DNA of 64,000 nucleotides from Burkholderiaceae bacterium (GTDB lineage: Bacteria > Pseudomonadota > Gammaproteobacteria > Burkholderiales > Burkholderiaceae_C), in NCBI GenBank assembly GCA_024235855.1, contig JACKLN010000001.1, forward strand, positions 62,001-126,000. The letters are read 5' to 3'. The notes under the pieces are model-generated. The model was not told the origin of the DNA. It worked only from the letters and a program-made list of their open reading frames with translations, and made no database searches. Shown piece by piece: positions 10,865-18,411 of this stretch. Within the stretch, counting starts at the first letter, position 1, and the number at the start of each line of letters is the position of its first letter. The position numbers and the translations under genes were made by a program.

Positions 10865-11491
10865 ATGAGCGACGCCCTCGCCTACCTCGTCAAGGCCCGG
10901 CCCGACGCCGTGGGCCACTACTTCGCCTTCCTGAAGGCCTGCGGCACGAAGCTGGACCCGAAGACGCGCAACCTGATCTCCGTGATCACCAAGGTGCACG
11001 CGCAGACGGAGCGCGGTTTCCGCCAGTACCTGGGCCGCGCGCTGCGCGAGGGCGCCACGCCGGCCGAGGTGCTGGACGCGCTGCTGATGGCCTTCCCGAC
11101 GCTGGGGCTGGCGAAGATCGTCTGGGCGGTGGACATCATCCTGGCGATGGACCTGCCGGAGTTCCAGCCGGCGGCCATGGGCGCCGAAGGCAGCTGGCAC
11201 GACGTGATGGCCACCAAGGGTTTCAAGGTCGGCCAGACCACGCGCGTGGACTGCGACGGCCGCGGCCTCTTCGTGCACCGCCGGGCCGACGGCTGGCGCG
11301 TCTACGACAGCCGCTGCCCGCACCAGGTGACCAACATCCCCGACCTGGCGCTGCGGGGCGACACGCTGACCTGCCCCAAGCACCAGTGGCAGTTCGACAT
11401 CCGCAGCGGCGACTGCACGGCCAAGGGCGACTGCCCGCTCAAGCAGTGGGACTGCAAGGTGGTCAAGGGCCGCCTGCTGGCCCGCTGGTGA
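10865..11491 (+). CDS. carboxymuconolactone decarboxylase-like / Rieske [2Fe-2S] fusion protein
   Basis: A 208-residue two-domain protein. Residues 1-100 are helical and resemble the AhpD/CMD fold (DPKTRNLISVITKVHAQ, then a long helix), but the redox Cys-x-x-Cys of AhpD is absent. Residues 115-208 form a Rieske domain with Cys151-x-His153 and Cys170-x2-His173, the full ligand set for a [2Fe-2S] cluster. Two more cysteine clusters follow (CTAKGDC). Rieske ferredoxins deliver electrons; joined to a CMD-like domain and placed among sulfur-trafficking genes, it may act in electron transfer for sulfur oxidation. The exact reaction is unknown. It lies 6 bases after the universal stress protein. Confidence 0.85.
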   Translation: MSDALAYLVKARPDAVGHYFAFLKACGTKLDPKTRNLISVITKVHAQTERGFRQYLGRALREGATPAEVLDALLMAFPTLGLAKIVWAVDIILAMDLPEFQPAAMGAEGSWHDVMATKGFKVGQTTRVDCDGRGLFVHRRADGWRVYDSRCPHQVTNIPDLALRGDTLTCPKHQWQFDIRSGDCTAKGDCPLKQWDCKVVKGRLLARW

Positions 11492-11561
11492 TGGCCCGCG
11501 TTCAAGGCCCCGACTCCCCCTCCGTCACTCACCCATCACCGACCCCGACAAGGAGACCACC

Positions 11562-12917
11562 ATGCGGACGTTCCGGCACAACCAGGGCCTGCCCTGCGCC
11601 CTCACCCTCACGGCGCTGGCCGCCGGCCTGCTGGCGACGCTGCCCGCGGCAGCCACCAACGGGATGAACATGGAGGGCTACGGCCCCATCTCCACCGGGA
11701 TGGGCGGTGTGTCGCAGGCCATGGACCACGGCACCGCGGCGATGGCGCAGAACCCGGCCACGCTGGCGCTCGGCGGGCCGGGCGCGCGGGTGGACGTGGC
11801 CCTGGGGCTGCTCGGACCGGACGTGAGGAGCAGTGCCGGCCCGTTCAGCGCCAAGTCCGGTGGCACCTCGTACGTGATGCCGGCGTTCGGCTACGTGCGG
11901 CGAAACGGTGACCTGACCTACGGCCTGGGCATGTTCGCGCAGGGCGGCATGGGCACGGAGTACAGCGCCAACAGCTTCCTCGCGGCCGGTTCCGGCGAGA
12001 AGGTGCGCTCCGAGCTCGGCGTCGGCCGCGTGCTGCTGCCGCTGGCCTGGAACGTGACGCCGGACTTCGCCGTCGGCGCCACGCTGGACTTCATGTGGGC
12101 CGGGCTGGACCTGCGCATGGCCGCCCCGGCCAGCGACCTGGGCGCGCTGGTGACCGGTGGCAGCGGCAACCTGATCGCCGGCCTGGGCGCGACGCTGCCG
12201 ACGCTGCCGGCCGGCACGTGGGCACGCATCGACTTCAGCGACGGCAGCGACTTCACCGGCAAGGCCAAGTCCACCGGCTGGGCGGCCAAGCTGGGCATGG
12301 TCTGGCGCACCAGCCCCACGTTCACGGTCGGCGCCTCGTACCAGCTGGAGTCCAGCCTGGGCGACATGAAAACCGGCCGCGACGGCGCCGGCCTGAGCAT
12401 CCAGGGCATGGGCACGATCCCGGGCCGCATCACGGTGGTGGACTTCCAGTGGCCGTCGATGCTGGCCGTCGGCGCCGCGTGGCAGGCCACGCCCACGGTG
12501 CTGCTGGCCGCGGACGTCAAGCGCATCGGCTGGAAGGGCGTGATGAAGGACTTCCGCATGAAATTCGACAGCACGGCCGCGCCCTTCGACGGATCGGTGA
12601 GCTTCGCGCTGCCGCAGAACTGGAAGGACGAGACCGTGACCAGCCTGGGCGTCGCCTGGCAGGCCACGCCGGCGCTGACGCTGCGCGCCGGCGCCAATCT
12701 CTCCAGCAACCCGATCCCCGAGGCCTTCGTGAACCCGCTGTTCCCGGCCACCGAGGAGGACCATTACACGCTGGGCCTGGGCTACCGGTTGTCGGGCGCC
12801 GGCGAGATCAACGCGTCGCTGACGATGGCGCCCAAGGTGACGGTCACCAACGGCCAGGGCGTGACCGTGACCCACCGCCAGACGAACGTACAGTTGATGT
12901 ACAGCCACCGCTTCTGA
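11562..12917 (+). CDS. FadL/OmpP1 family outer-membrane channel
   Basis: A 451-residue protein with a signal peptide ending ATLPAAA, then NGMNMEGYGPISTGMGGVSQA, the standard mature start of FadL/TodX channels that carry long-chain fatty acids or hydrophobic aromatics across the outer membrane. The rest alternates as a 14-strand beta barrel and ends with an aromatic residue (SHRF), as outer-membrane proteins usually do. ATG 11562 has AAGGAG 10-15 bases upstream. In this cluster it could admit hydrophobic sulfur compounds, but that is only suggested by its neighbours. Confidence 0.88.
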   Translation: MRTFRHNQGLPCALTLTALAAGLLATLPAAATNGMNMEGYGPISTGMGGVSQAMDHGTAAMAQNPATLALGGPGARVDVALGLLGPDVRSSAGPFSAKSGGTSYVMPAFGYVRRNGDLTYGLGMFAQGGMGTEYSANSFLAAGSGEKVRSELGVGRVLLPLAWNVTPDFAVGATLDFMWAGLDLRMAAPASDLGALVTGGSGNLIAGLGATLPTLPAGTWARIDFSDGSDFTGKAKSTGWAAKLGMVWRTSPTFTVGASYQLESSLGDMKTGRDGAGLSIQGMGTIPGRITVVDFQWPSMLAVGAAWQATPTVLLAADVKRIGWKGVMKDFRMKFDSTAAPFDGSVSFALPQNWKDETVTSLGVAWQATPALTLRAGANLSSNPIPEAFVNPLFPATEEDHYTLGLGYRLSGAGEINASLTMAPKVTVTNGQGVTVTHRQTNVQLMYSHRF

Positions 12918-13073
12918 CCGGGACAACCCCATCATCCGGATGGGTGATGGGGCGCACGCCATCGCGGTGATGGACGCGCCCCCCCGCCCGGCCCGCCAAT
13001 AGGACATTCGCATGCACCTGCGCGGGCACCGGCATCGCGGCCGGCTGACCCTTCCACTCACGGAGACCCCTGC

Positions 13074-13301
13074 ATGAACCACGACAAGGAATTCGACGCC
13101 TCCGGGCTGGCCTGCCCGCTGCCCATCGTCAAGACGAAGAAGTCGCTCGCCGACATGACCCCGGGCCAGGTGCTGCGCGTGGTCGCCACCGACCCCGGCT
13201 CGGTCTGCGACATGGCCGCCTTCGCCGAGCAGACCGGCAACCCGTTGCTGGAATCGAAGGAGGAAGGCGGCAAGTACGTCTTCTTCATCAAGAAGGGCTG
13301 A
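13074..13301 (+). CDS. tusA: TusA-family sulfur carrier protein
   Basis: A 75-residue protein with the TusA/SirA signature D-x-x-G-x-x-CPLP-I; Cys14 in CPLP is the residue that carries sulfur as a persulfide between enzymes. The C-terminal half (VLRVVATDPGS, then a strand near FFIKKG) fits the two-layer TusA fold. Start ATG follows GGAG. It precedes a DsrE2-type gene, and TusA plus DsrE partners are the usual sulfur relay pair in sulfur oxidisers. The stop codon is followed at once by a hairpin repeat (13302 onward), which may end or protect the transcript. Confidence 0.93.
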   Translation: MNHDKEFDASGLACPLPIVKTKKSLADMTPGQVLRVVATDPGSVCDMAAFAEQTGNPLLESKEEGGKYVFFIKKG

Positions 13302-13421
13302 GTCAGGACACGAAGAGGTCCCTGCGGACCTCTTCGTGCCTGACGAAGCGATCCGCCCTGCAAGGCGGATCGTGCGAGTAGACGAAGCGCCCGGCCTTGC
13401 AAGGCCGGGCGTGGGAGGGCG
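13299..13421. repeat. modular hairpin repeat, copy 1 (three hairpins)
   Basis: Starts at the TGA of tusA. Hairpin 1: outer arms GTCAGG (13302-13307) and CCTGAC (13339-13344) flank a perfect 13-base stem (13309-13321 with 13326-13338) closed by loop CTGC. Hairpin 2: GATCCGCC (13350-13357) with GGCGGATC (13364-13371), loop CTGCAA. Hairpin 3: GCCCGGCC (13389-13396) with GGCCGGGC (13403-13410), loop TTGCAA. The two later hairpins share the linker GACGAAGCG before the stem and GTGNGAG after it. No T-tract follows, so it is not a standard intrinsic terminator. Related copies lie near 27.8 and 60.8 kb. Confidence 0.85.
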
Positions 13422-13487
13422 TTGACGGGCCGCTGGGCGTCGGCACACCTCGACAACGACTGACTGACAACCTCGGAGACCACCCCC

Positions 13488-13958
13488 ATGCCGACCAAGA
13501 AGATGGCGATCATCGCCACCAAGGGCACGCTGGACATGGCGTACCCCCCGCTGATCCTCGCCTCCACGGCCGCCGCGCTCGGCTGGGACGTGCAGATCTT
13601 CTTCACCTTCTACGGCCTGCAGCTGCTGCGCAAGAACCTCGACGGCATCGCGATCAGCCCGCTGGCCAACCCGGCGATGCCGATGCCGGTGCCGATGCCG
13701 GTGGTGGTGTCGGTGCTGCCCGGCATGGAGGCCATGGCCACGTCGATGATGAAGGCCAAGATCAAGAAGAAGGGCGTGGCCTCGCTGCAGGAACTGCGCG
13801 ACCTGTGCATCGAGGCCGACGTCAAGTTCATCGCCTGCCAGATGACGGTGGACCTGTTCGACTTCACCCGGGACATGTTCATCGACGGCATCGAATACGG
13901 TGGCGCCGCGACCTTCATGAAGTTCGCCGGCGAGACCGACGTCTGCCTGTTCATCTGA
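13488..13958 (+). CDS. DsrE/DsrF-like sulfur-transfer protein (DsrE2 type)
   Basis: A 156-residue protein of the DsrE/F/H superfamily in its peroxiredoxin-like DsrE2 form: it opens KKMAIIATKGTLDMAYPP, continues AAALGWDVQIFFTFYGLQLLRK and has a conserved cysteine in FIACQMTVDLF (Cys117), with Cys107 and Cys153 also present. The Met/Pro-rich stretch at residues 63-73 is a feature often seen in this subgroup. DsrE proteins take sulfur from TusA on a cysteine. It lies 186 bases after tusA, separated by the hairpin repeat. A membrane or cluster partner is not evident. Confidence 0.88.
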   Translation: MPTKKMAIIATKGTLDMAYPPLILASTAAALGWDVQIFFTFYGLQLLRKNLDGIAISPLANPAMPMPVPMPVVVSVLPGMEAMATSMMKAKIKKKGVASLQELRDLCIEADVKFIACQMTVDLFDFTRDMFIDGIEYGGAATFMKFAGETDVCLFI

Positions 13959-14018
13959 CCTGACCGCACGCGCGGCGAGCACCCGCAGAGGTGCCGCGGC
14001 CACCCGAGGAGACACCGC

Positions 14019-14888
14019 GTGAAGAGACTCCTGGCCGGCCTGGCCACGCTGCTGCATACCGCGCTGGCCCTGGCGGTCAGTCCCTACATCGCCGGCGAAC
14101 GCCGCCCGCCCGCGCCGGTGGCCGAGCAGATGGCGCCGCTGGCCCAGCGGCTGCAGGCCGAGGGCTTCACGGTGGTCGGCCGGCACCTGCCGCCGCGGCT
14201 GGCCGGGCACGGTTCGCTGATCGTCACCGACCCGGCGCTGCTGCGCGCCATCGGCGCCGCCGGTGGCGCGGCGATCGCCGGTGCCGGCATCCGCGTGGGG
14301 GTGCGCGCCGACGGCAGCGTCTCCTACATGAACCCGGACTACTGGTACCGGGCCTACCTGCAGCAGGGTTTCGGCGCGGCGCAGCCGGCGGTGCGCGACG
14401 CCGCGCAGCGGCTGGCGCGTGCGCTGGGCGTCGGCGCGCCCTTCGGCGGCGACGTGCCTGAGGTCGACCTGCCCGAGTACCGCTACATGTTCGGCATGGA
14501 GCGCATCGACTCCGGCAAGAACGTGCTGCAGCGCCACCCCGGCTTCGACGAGGCGCTGCGGGCGGTGCAGGCCAACCTGGGCAAGGGCCTTGGGCAAACG
14601 GCCAAGGTCTACGAGGTGGTGCTGCCGGAGCGGCAGCTGGCCGTGTTCGGCGTGGCGCTGAACGACCCGGAACAGGGCGAGGGCTGGTGGGCCGGTACCA
14701 TCGGCGCCGACCACGAGGCTGCGCTGCCGTACGAGATCTTCATCGTCGGTGGCGAGGTGCGTGCCTTCTACGCCCGCTACCGCATCGCACTGGCCTGGCC
14801 CGCGCTGGGCATGGGCCAGTTCATGCGGATCATGCAGGCCCCGGAGGCCATCCACGCCACGATGCAGCGCCTGGCCGGCAACCCCTGA
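14019..14888 (+). CDS. secreted protein of unknown function, DUF302-like N-terminal half
   Basis: A 289-residue protein with a signal peptide (about residues 1-20, LAGLATLLHTALALAVS), so periplasmic. Residues 40-105 resemble the DUF302 fold in pattern (a G-F-x-V-V-G strand, a TDPALL segment, then V-R-A-D-G-S-V-S-Y-M-N-P-D-Y), but I hold this weakly. The second half contains YRYMFGMERIDSGKN and is not recognised. It is placed between DsrE2 and YeeE genes, which suggests a periplasmic part in sulfur-compound handling. Start GTG 14019 has GAGGAGA upstream; no better start lies near. Confidence 0.6.
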   Translation: MKRLLAGLATLLHTALALAVSPYIAGERRPPAPVAEQMAPLAQRLQAEGFTVVGRHLPPRLAGHGSLIVTDPALLRAIGAAGGAAIAGAGIRVGVRADGSVSYMNPDYWYRAYLQQGFGAAQPAVRDAAQRLARALGVGAPFGGDVPEVDLPEYRYMFGMERIDSGKNVLQRHPGFDEALRAVQANLGKGLGQTAKVYEVVLPERQLAVFGVALNDPEQGEGWWAGTIGADHEAALPYEIFIVGGEVRAFYARYRIALAWPALGMGQFMRIMQAPEAIHATMQRLAGNP

Positions 14889-14914
14889 GCATCCCACCGC
14901 GACAAGCGACCGAC

Positions 14915-14927
14915 GGAGACCGTCTCC
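14915..14927 (+). promoter_or_regulatory. possible hairpin hiding the ribosome site of the YeeE gene
   Basis: The ribosome-binding GGAGA (14915-14919) is complementary to TCTCC (14923-14927), which ends one base before the ATG at 14928. A small hairpin with a 3-base loop (CCG) could hold the site closed and lower translation. The stem is only 5 bp, so this may be chance. Confidence 0.3.
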
Positions 14928-16046
14928 ATGAGCGAACCCACCGACCTGTCCAACCTCGTCATCGGCAGCGGCCTGGCCCTGGGCGTGGCCTTCGGCGCCG
15001 TGGCCAACAGAACCAACTTCTGCACCATGGGGGCGATCTCCGACGTCGTCAACATGTCGCACTGGGGTCGCATGCGCATGTGGATGCTGGCCATCGCCGT
15101 GGCCATCATCGGTACCACGGCACTGGGGGCCAGCGGGCTGGTGGACCTGTCGAAGGCGGTGACGCAGCGGCCGGTGCTGACCTGGCTGTCGCTGCTGGTC
15201 GGCGGCCTGACCTTCGGCGTGGGCATGACCATGGCCGGTGGCTGCGCGAACAAGAACCTGGTGCGCGTGGGCGGCGGCAGCCTGCGCTCGGTGGTCGTGC
15301 TGGTGTTCATGGCCATCGCCGCCTACATGACGATGCGCGGCCTGTTCGGCCAATGGCGCGCCAGCTTCCTGGACCCGGTCGCCATCAACCTCGGCGACGC
15401 GGGCTGGGCCGACCAGGGCCTGGGCACCGCGCTGGCACGCGCCACCGGCATGGCACCCGGCACGGCGCTGTGGACGGTGGCCGCCGTCGTGGCCGGCGTG
15501 CTGGCGGTGTTCGCGTTCAAGGACGCACGCTTCCGCGGCAACACGGCGCAGTGGCTGGGCGGCGTGGCCATCGGACTCATCGTGGTGGCCGGCTGGTACG
15601 TCAGCGGCCACCTGGGCTACGGCGAGCACCCGGAGACGATGGAGCAGGTCTTCTTCGCCACCAACACGCGGGCGCTGGAGTCGATGAGCTTCGTCGGCCC
15701 CACGGCCTGGGCGCTGGAACTGCTGCTGCTGTGGACCGACAGTTCGCTGCACCTGAGCTTCGGCATCGCGACGCTGATCGGCGTGGTGGCCGGCTCTGCG
15801 GCGGTGGCGCTGCTCACGGGCAAGTTCCGCTGGGAGGGGTTCGCCAACTTCACGGACCTGCGCCAGCAGCTGATCGGCGCCGTGCTGATGGGCTTCGGCG
15901 GCGTCACCGCGCTGGGCTGTACCGTGGGCCAGGGCCTGAGCGGCATCTCCACGCTGGCCATCGGCAGCTTCATCGCCGTGGCCGGCATCGTGGCAGGATC
16001 GGTGGCATGGCTGAAGTACACGCTGTGGCGGGAGGAGAACAGCTGA
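14928..16046 (+). CDS. YeeE/YedE family sulfur-compound transporter
   Basis: A 372-residue membrane protein with about nine helices and the three cysteine motifs of the YeeE/YedE (TsuA) family: NRTNFCTMG near residue 30, MAGGCANKNLVR near residue 105 and ALGCTVGQGLSG near residue 325. In TsuA these cysteines pass thiosulfate through the membrane. Together with TusA and DsrE2 this gives an uptake-plus-relay route for thiosulfate or related sulfur. A second domain between the halves has extra helices. Its last 40 bases overlap the start of the next gene. Confidence 0.9.
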   Translation: MSEPTDLSNLVIGSGLALGVAFGAVANRTNFCTMGAISDVVNMSHWGRMRMWMLAIAVAIIGTTALGASGLVDLSKAVTQRPVLTWLSLLVGGLTFGVGMTMAGGCANKNLVRVGGGSLRSVVVLVFMAIAAYMTMRGLFGQWRASFLDPVAINLGDAGWADQGLGTALARATGMAPGTALWTVAAVVAGVLAVFAFKDARFRGNTAQWLGGVAIGLIVVAGWYVSGHLGYGEHPETMEQVFFATNTRALESMSFVGPTAWALELLLLWTDSSLHLSFGIATLIGVVAGSAAVALLTGKFRWEGFANFTDLRQQLIGAVLMGFGGVTALGCTVGQGLSGISTLAIGSFIAVAGIVAGSVAWLKYTLWREENS

Positions 16047-17164
16047 GGCGTCACCGCCTCGGGCCGGCGGGGCCGGCCCGGCTGTGTGCCCTCCTGGGCG
16101 CCCTGCTGGCAGGCTGCGCCGTCGAAGGCCCCCCGGCCCCTCAGCGCAGCGCCGAGGCCGTCCAGGCCGACATCGAGGCCCTGCTGCCGCCGCGCGTGCC
16201 GCAGCGCGCGGCCTGGGCGGTGGACCTGCAGCTGGTGTTCGCCGGCCTGAACCTGGCGCCGACCCCCGAGAACGTCTGCGCCGTGCTGGCGGTGACGGAG
16301 CAGGAATCCACCTTCAACCCCGACCCGCCGGTGCCCAACCTGGGCCGCATCGCGCGCGAGGAGATCGTGCGCCGCGCCGGCCGCCTGGGCGTGCCCGAGG
16401 TGGCCGTCACGCTGGCCCTGCAGCTGCGCTCGCCCGACGGCCGAAGCTATGCCGACCGCCTGGCTGCGGTGAAGACCGAGCGCGAGCTCAGTGCCATCTA
16501 CGAGGCCTTCATCGGCCAGGTGCCGCTGGGCCAGCGCCTGTTCGCCGGCTTCAACCCCGTACGTACCGGCGGGCCGATGCAGGTGAGCATCGACTTCGCC
16601 GAGGCCCACGTGCAGCAGCGGCCCTACCCGTTCCCGGCGGCGGAGACCGTGCGGCATGAGGTCTTCACGCGCCGCGGCGGCCTGTACTTCGGCACCGCGC
16701 ACCTGCTGGACTACCCGGCCGCGGCCTATGGCGGCACCATGCTCTACCGCTTCGCCGACTTCAATGCCGGCCGCTGGGCCAGCCGCAACGCGGCCTTCCA
16801 GCAGGCGCTGGCGCTGGCCAGCGGACGCAAGCTCGACCTGGACGGCGACCTCTTCCTGACCGACCCCACGCAGCCCGGTCAGACCGAAACCGCCGCGCGC
16901 AGCCTGGGCGACGCGCTGGGCATGAGCGACCGTGCCATCCGCCGTGACCTGGAACGCAGCCGTGGCGAGGACTTCGACCGCAGCAACCTCGCCATCAAGG
17001 TCTTCGCGCTGGCCGAGCAACGCAGTGGCAAGGCGCAGCCTCGCGCCGTGCTGCCGCGCATCGTGCTGCAGAGCCCGAAGATCACGCGCCGACTGACCAC
17101 CGAGTGGTTCGCGCGGCGGGTCGACGAGCGGTACCGGCGCTGCCTGCAGCGGGCCAACGGCTGA
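16007..17164 (+). CDS. DUF1615 family lipoprotein
   Basis: About 385 residues with a hydrophobic stretch ending LLGALLAGC (lipobox), so anchored to a membrane by lipid. The body matches the DUF1615 family as I remember it: TPENVCAVLAVTEQESTFNPDPPVPNLGRIA, SPDGRSYADRL, GFNPVRTGGPMQVSIDFA and a GGTMLYRFADFNAGRWASRNAAFQ segment. The E-x-S-x-F pattern resembles lysozyme-like enzymes, so a cell-wall role is possible but unproven. The start is uncertain: ATG 16007 overlaps yeeE, and a later in-frame GTG (16025) also exists; the lipobox fits either. Confidence 0.75.
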   Translation: MAEVHAVAGGEQLRRHRLGPAGPARLCALLGALLAGCAVEGPPAPQRSAEAVQADIEALLPPRVPQRAAWAVDLQLVFAGLNLAPTPENVCAVLAVTEQESTFNPDPPVPNLGRIAREEIVRRAGRLGVPEVAVTLALQLRSPDGRSYADRLAAVKTERELSAIYEAFIGQVPLGQRLFAGFNPVRTGGPMQVSIDFAEAHVQQRPYPFPAAETVRHEVFTRRGGLYFGTAHLLDYPAAAYGGTMLYRFADFNAGRWASRNAAFQQALALASGRKLDLDGDLFLTDPTQPGQTETAARSLGDALGMSDRAIRRDLERSRGEDFDRSNLAIKVFALAEQRSGKAQPRAVLPRIVLQSPKITRRLTTEWFARRVDERYRRCLQRANG

Positions 17165-17170
17165 CCCGGG

Positions 17171-17617
17171 TCAGTGGGTGAGCGGCGGAGGGTCCGACGG
17201 GCCTTCGGCCGCCACGACCGGCAAGGGCACCGCGTTGGGCATTGGCGCCGGCAATGGATCGGTGGGCGGATCGCCGGGACGTCCACCGTCGATGCCGAGG
17301 TCCAGGCCGACCTCGATCCCCAACGGGGGCAGACCATGCCGCCGCCGGGCCCGCTGGCACTTGTCCTCGCCCGGCTGCAGTTCCCGGCAGGGCGACGGGC
17401 GCTGGTCGTAGACGGTGCAGGCCACCGCGCTGCCGACGTCGCCGGCCAGCGCCTCGCAGCGCGGGCGCGGCTGCTCGGTGCCGGCCATGCAGGCGTACCA
17501 GCGGCCCAGCGGCCGGGTCAGCGTGGCCGGCAGCGGCTCCGCCTCGGCCCAGTAGAACGACACGCGGTAGGTGGCGCAGCAGGCACCGCAGGTGGTGCAG
17601 GGCGACGGTTCGGACAT
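17171..17617 (-). CDS. YkgJ family cysteine-cluster protein (zinc/iron-chelating domain)
   Basis: A 148-residue protein starting SPCTTCGACCATYRVSFYW, the CxxCxxCC motif of YkgJ/UPF0153 proteins, with later cysteines in ACMAGTE, RCEAL, ACTVYDQRPSPCRE and KCQRARR. These cysteines are predicted to bind metal; no reaction is established. The last 45 residues are Pro-rich and not conserved. It converges on the DUF1615 gene (6 bases apart) and lies 75 bases downstream of the ABC exporter operon on the same strand. Confidence 0.85.
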   Translation of the reverse strand: MSEPSPCTTCGACCATYRVSFYWAEAEPLPATLTRPLGRWYACMAGTEQPRPRCEALAGDVGSAVACTVYDQRPSPCRELQPGEDKCQRARRRHGLPPLGIEVGLDLGIDGGRPGDPPTDPLPAPMPNAVPLPVVAAEGPSDPPPLTH

Positions 17618-17692
17618 GCGGACTCGCAGCGGGACCCGGGAGCGGGCGCGCGATTCTGCCCGGGCGCGAACATCCCGGGTCGGCAGTCGACT

Positions 17693-18409
17693 TCAGGCGG
17701 CGATGGTGCCCTCGGCGCCGTTGCGCTGCACGTCCACCAGCACGCCATCCTCCAGGTGGTACACGGTGTCGAAGCCGGCGATCATGCGGTGGTCGTGGGT
17801 GACGGTGATCACCGCCGAACCGCGCTCGCGCGCGATGCGCCGCAGCAGCGCCATGACCTTGTTGCCGCGGTCGGTGTCCAGCGCGGCAGTGGGCTCGTCG
17901 GCCAGGATCAGCGGCGGCTCGTTGGCCAGCGCGCGGCCGATCGCCACCCGCTGCTGCTCGCCGCCGGACAGCCGCGCCGGCAGCATGTCCGCCCGATGGT
18001 CGATCTCCAGGTAGGCCAGCAGTTCGCGCGCGCGGCGGCCGGCTTCGCGCGCACCCACGCCGTTGAGCTGCATCACCAGCGCCACGTTCTCCTGCACGGT
18101 CAGGAACGGGATCAGGTTGTGCTGCTGGAAGATGAAGCCGATGTGCTCGCGGCGGAAGGCGCGCGCGTCGACGCCGGTGGGGCCGTCGTCCCAGAGCACG
18201 CGGTCGCGCACGACGATGCGGCCGGTGGTCGGCGGCGTGATCAGGCTGATCGCCAGCAGCAGCGTGCTCTTGCCCGAGCCGCTGGGGCCCAGCAGCGCCA
18301 CCAGTTCGCCGGCCTGCACGGCGAGGCTCGTCGGCTTGAGGGCCTGCACCGCCGTGGCGCCGCTGCCGAAGGTCTGGCTGACGTGGTCGATCGACAGGAT
18401 CGGATTCAC
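17693..18409 (-). CDS. ABC transporter ATP-binding protein (MacB/DevA type)
   Basis: A 238-residue ATPase with Walker A GPSGSGKST, Q-loop FIFQQHNLIPFLTV, signature LSGGEQQRVAIGRAL, Walker B LILADEPTAALD and H-loop VTHDHRM. The pattern is that of the LolD/MacB/DevA group, which works with FtsX-type permeases. The start was set at GTG 18409 because GGAGG lies 6 bases upstream; a TTG two codons earlier is the alternative. It forms an operon with the permease and HlyD-type adaptor upstream (2-base gap). The exported substrate is unknown; DevBCA-type systems export lipids or peptides. Confidence 0.95.
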   Translation of the reverse strand: MNPILSIDHVSQTFGSGATAVQALKPTSLAVQAGELVALLGPSGSGKSTLLLAISLITPPTTGRIVVRDRVLWDDGPTGVDARAFRREHIGFIFQQHNLIPFLTVQENVALVMQLNGVGAREAGRRARELLAYLEIDHRADMLPARLSGGEQQRVAIGRALANEPPLILADEPTAALDTDRGNKVMALLRRIARERGSAVITVTHDHRMIAGFDTVYHLEDGVLVDVQRNGAEGTIAA

Positions 18410-18411
18410 GT

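Noticed and set aside
13302..13344. Standard rho-independent terminator after tusA
   Set aside because: The stem is strong but no T-run follows, and it is part of a wider repeat family.
11529..15752. Very long minus-strand open frame opposite the FadL-YeeE genes
   Set aside because: It lies antisense to six well-supported genes and its translation is His/Gln/Arg-rich low-complexity, typical of shadow frames in GC-rich DNA.
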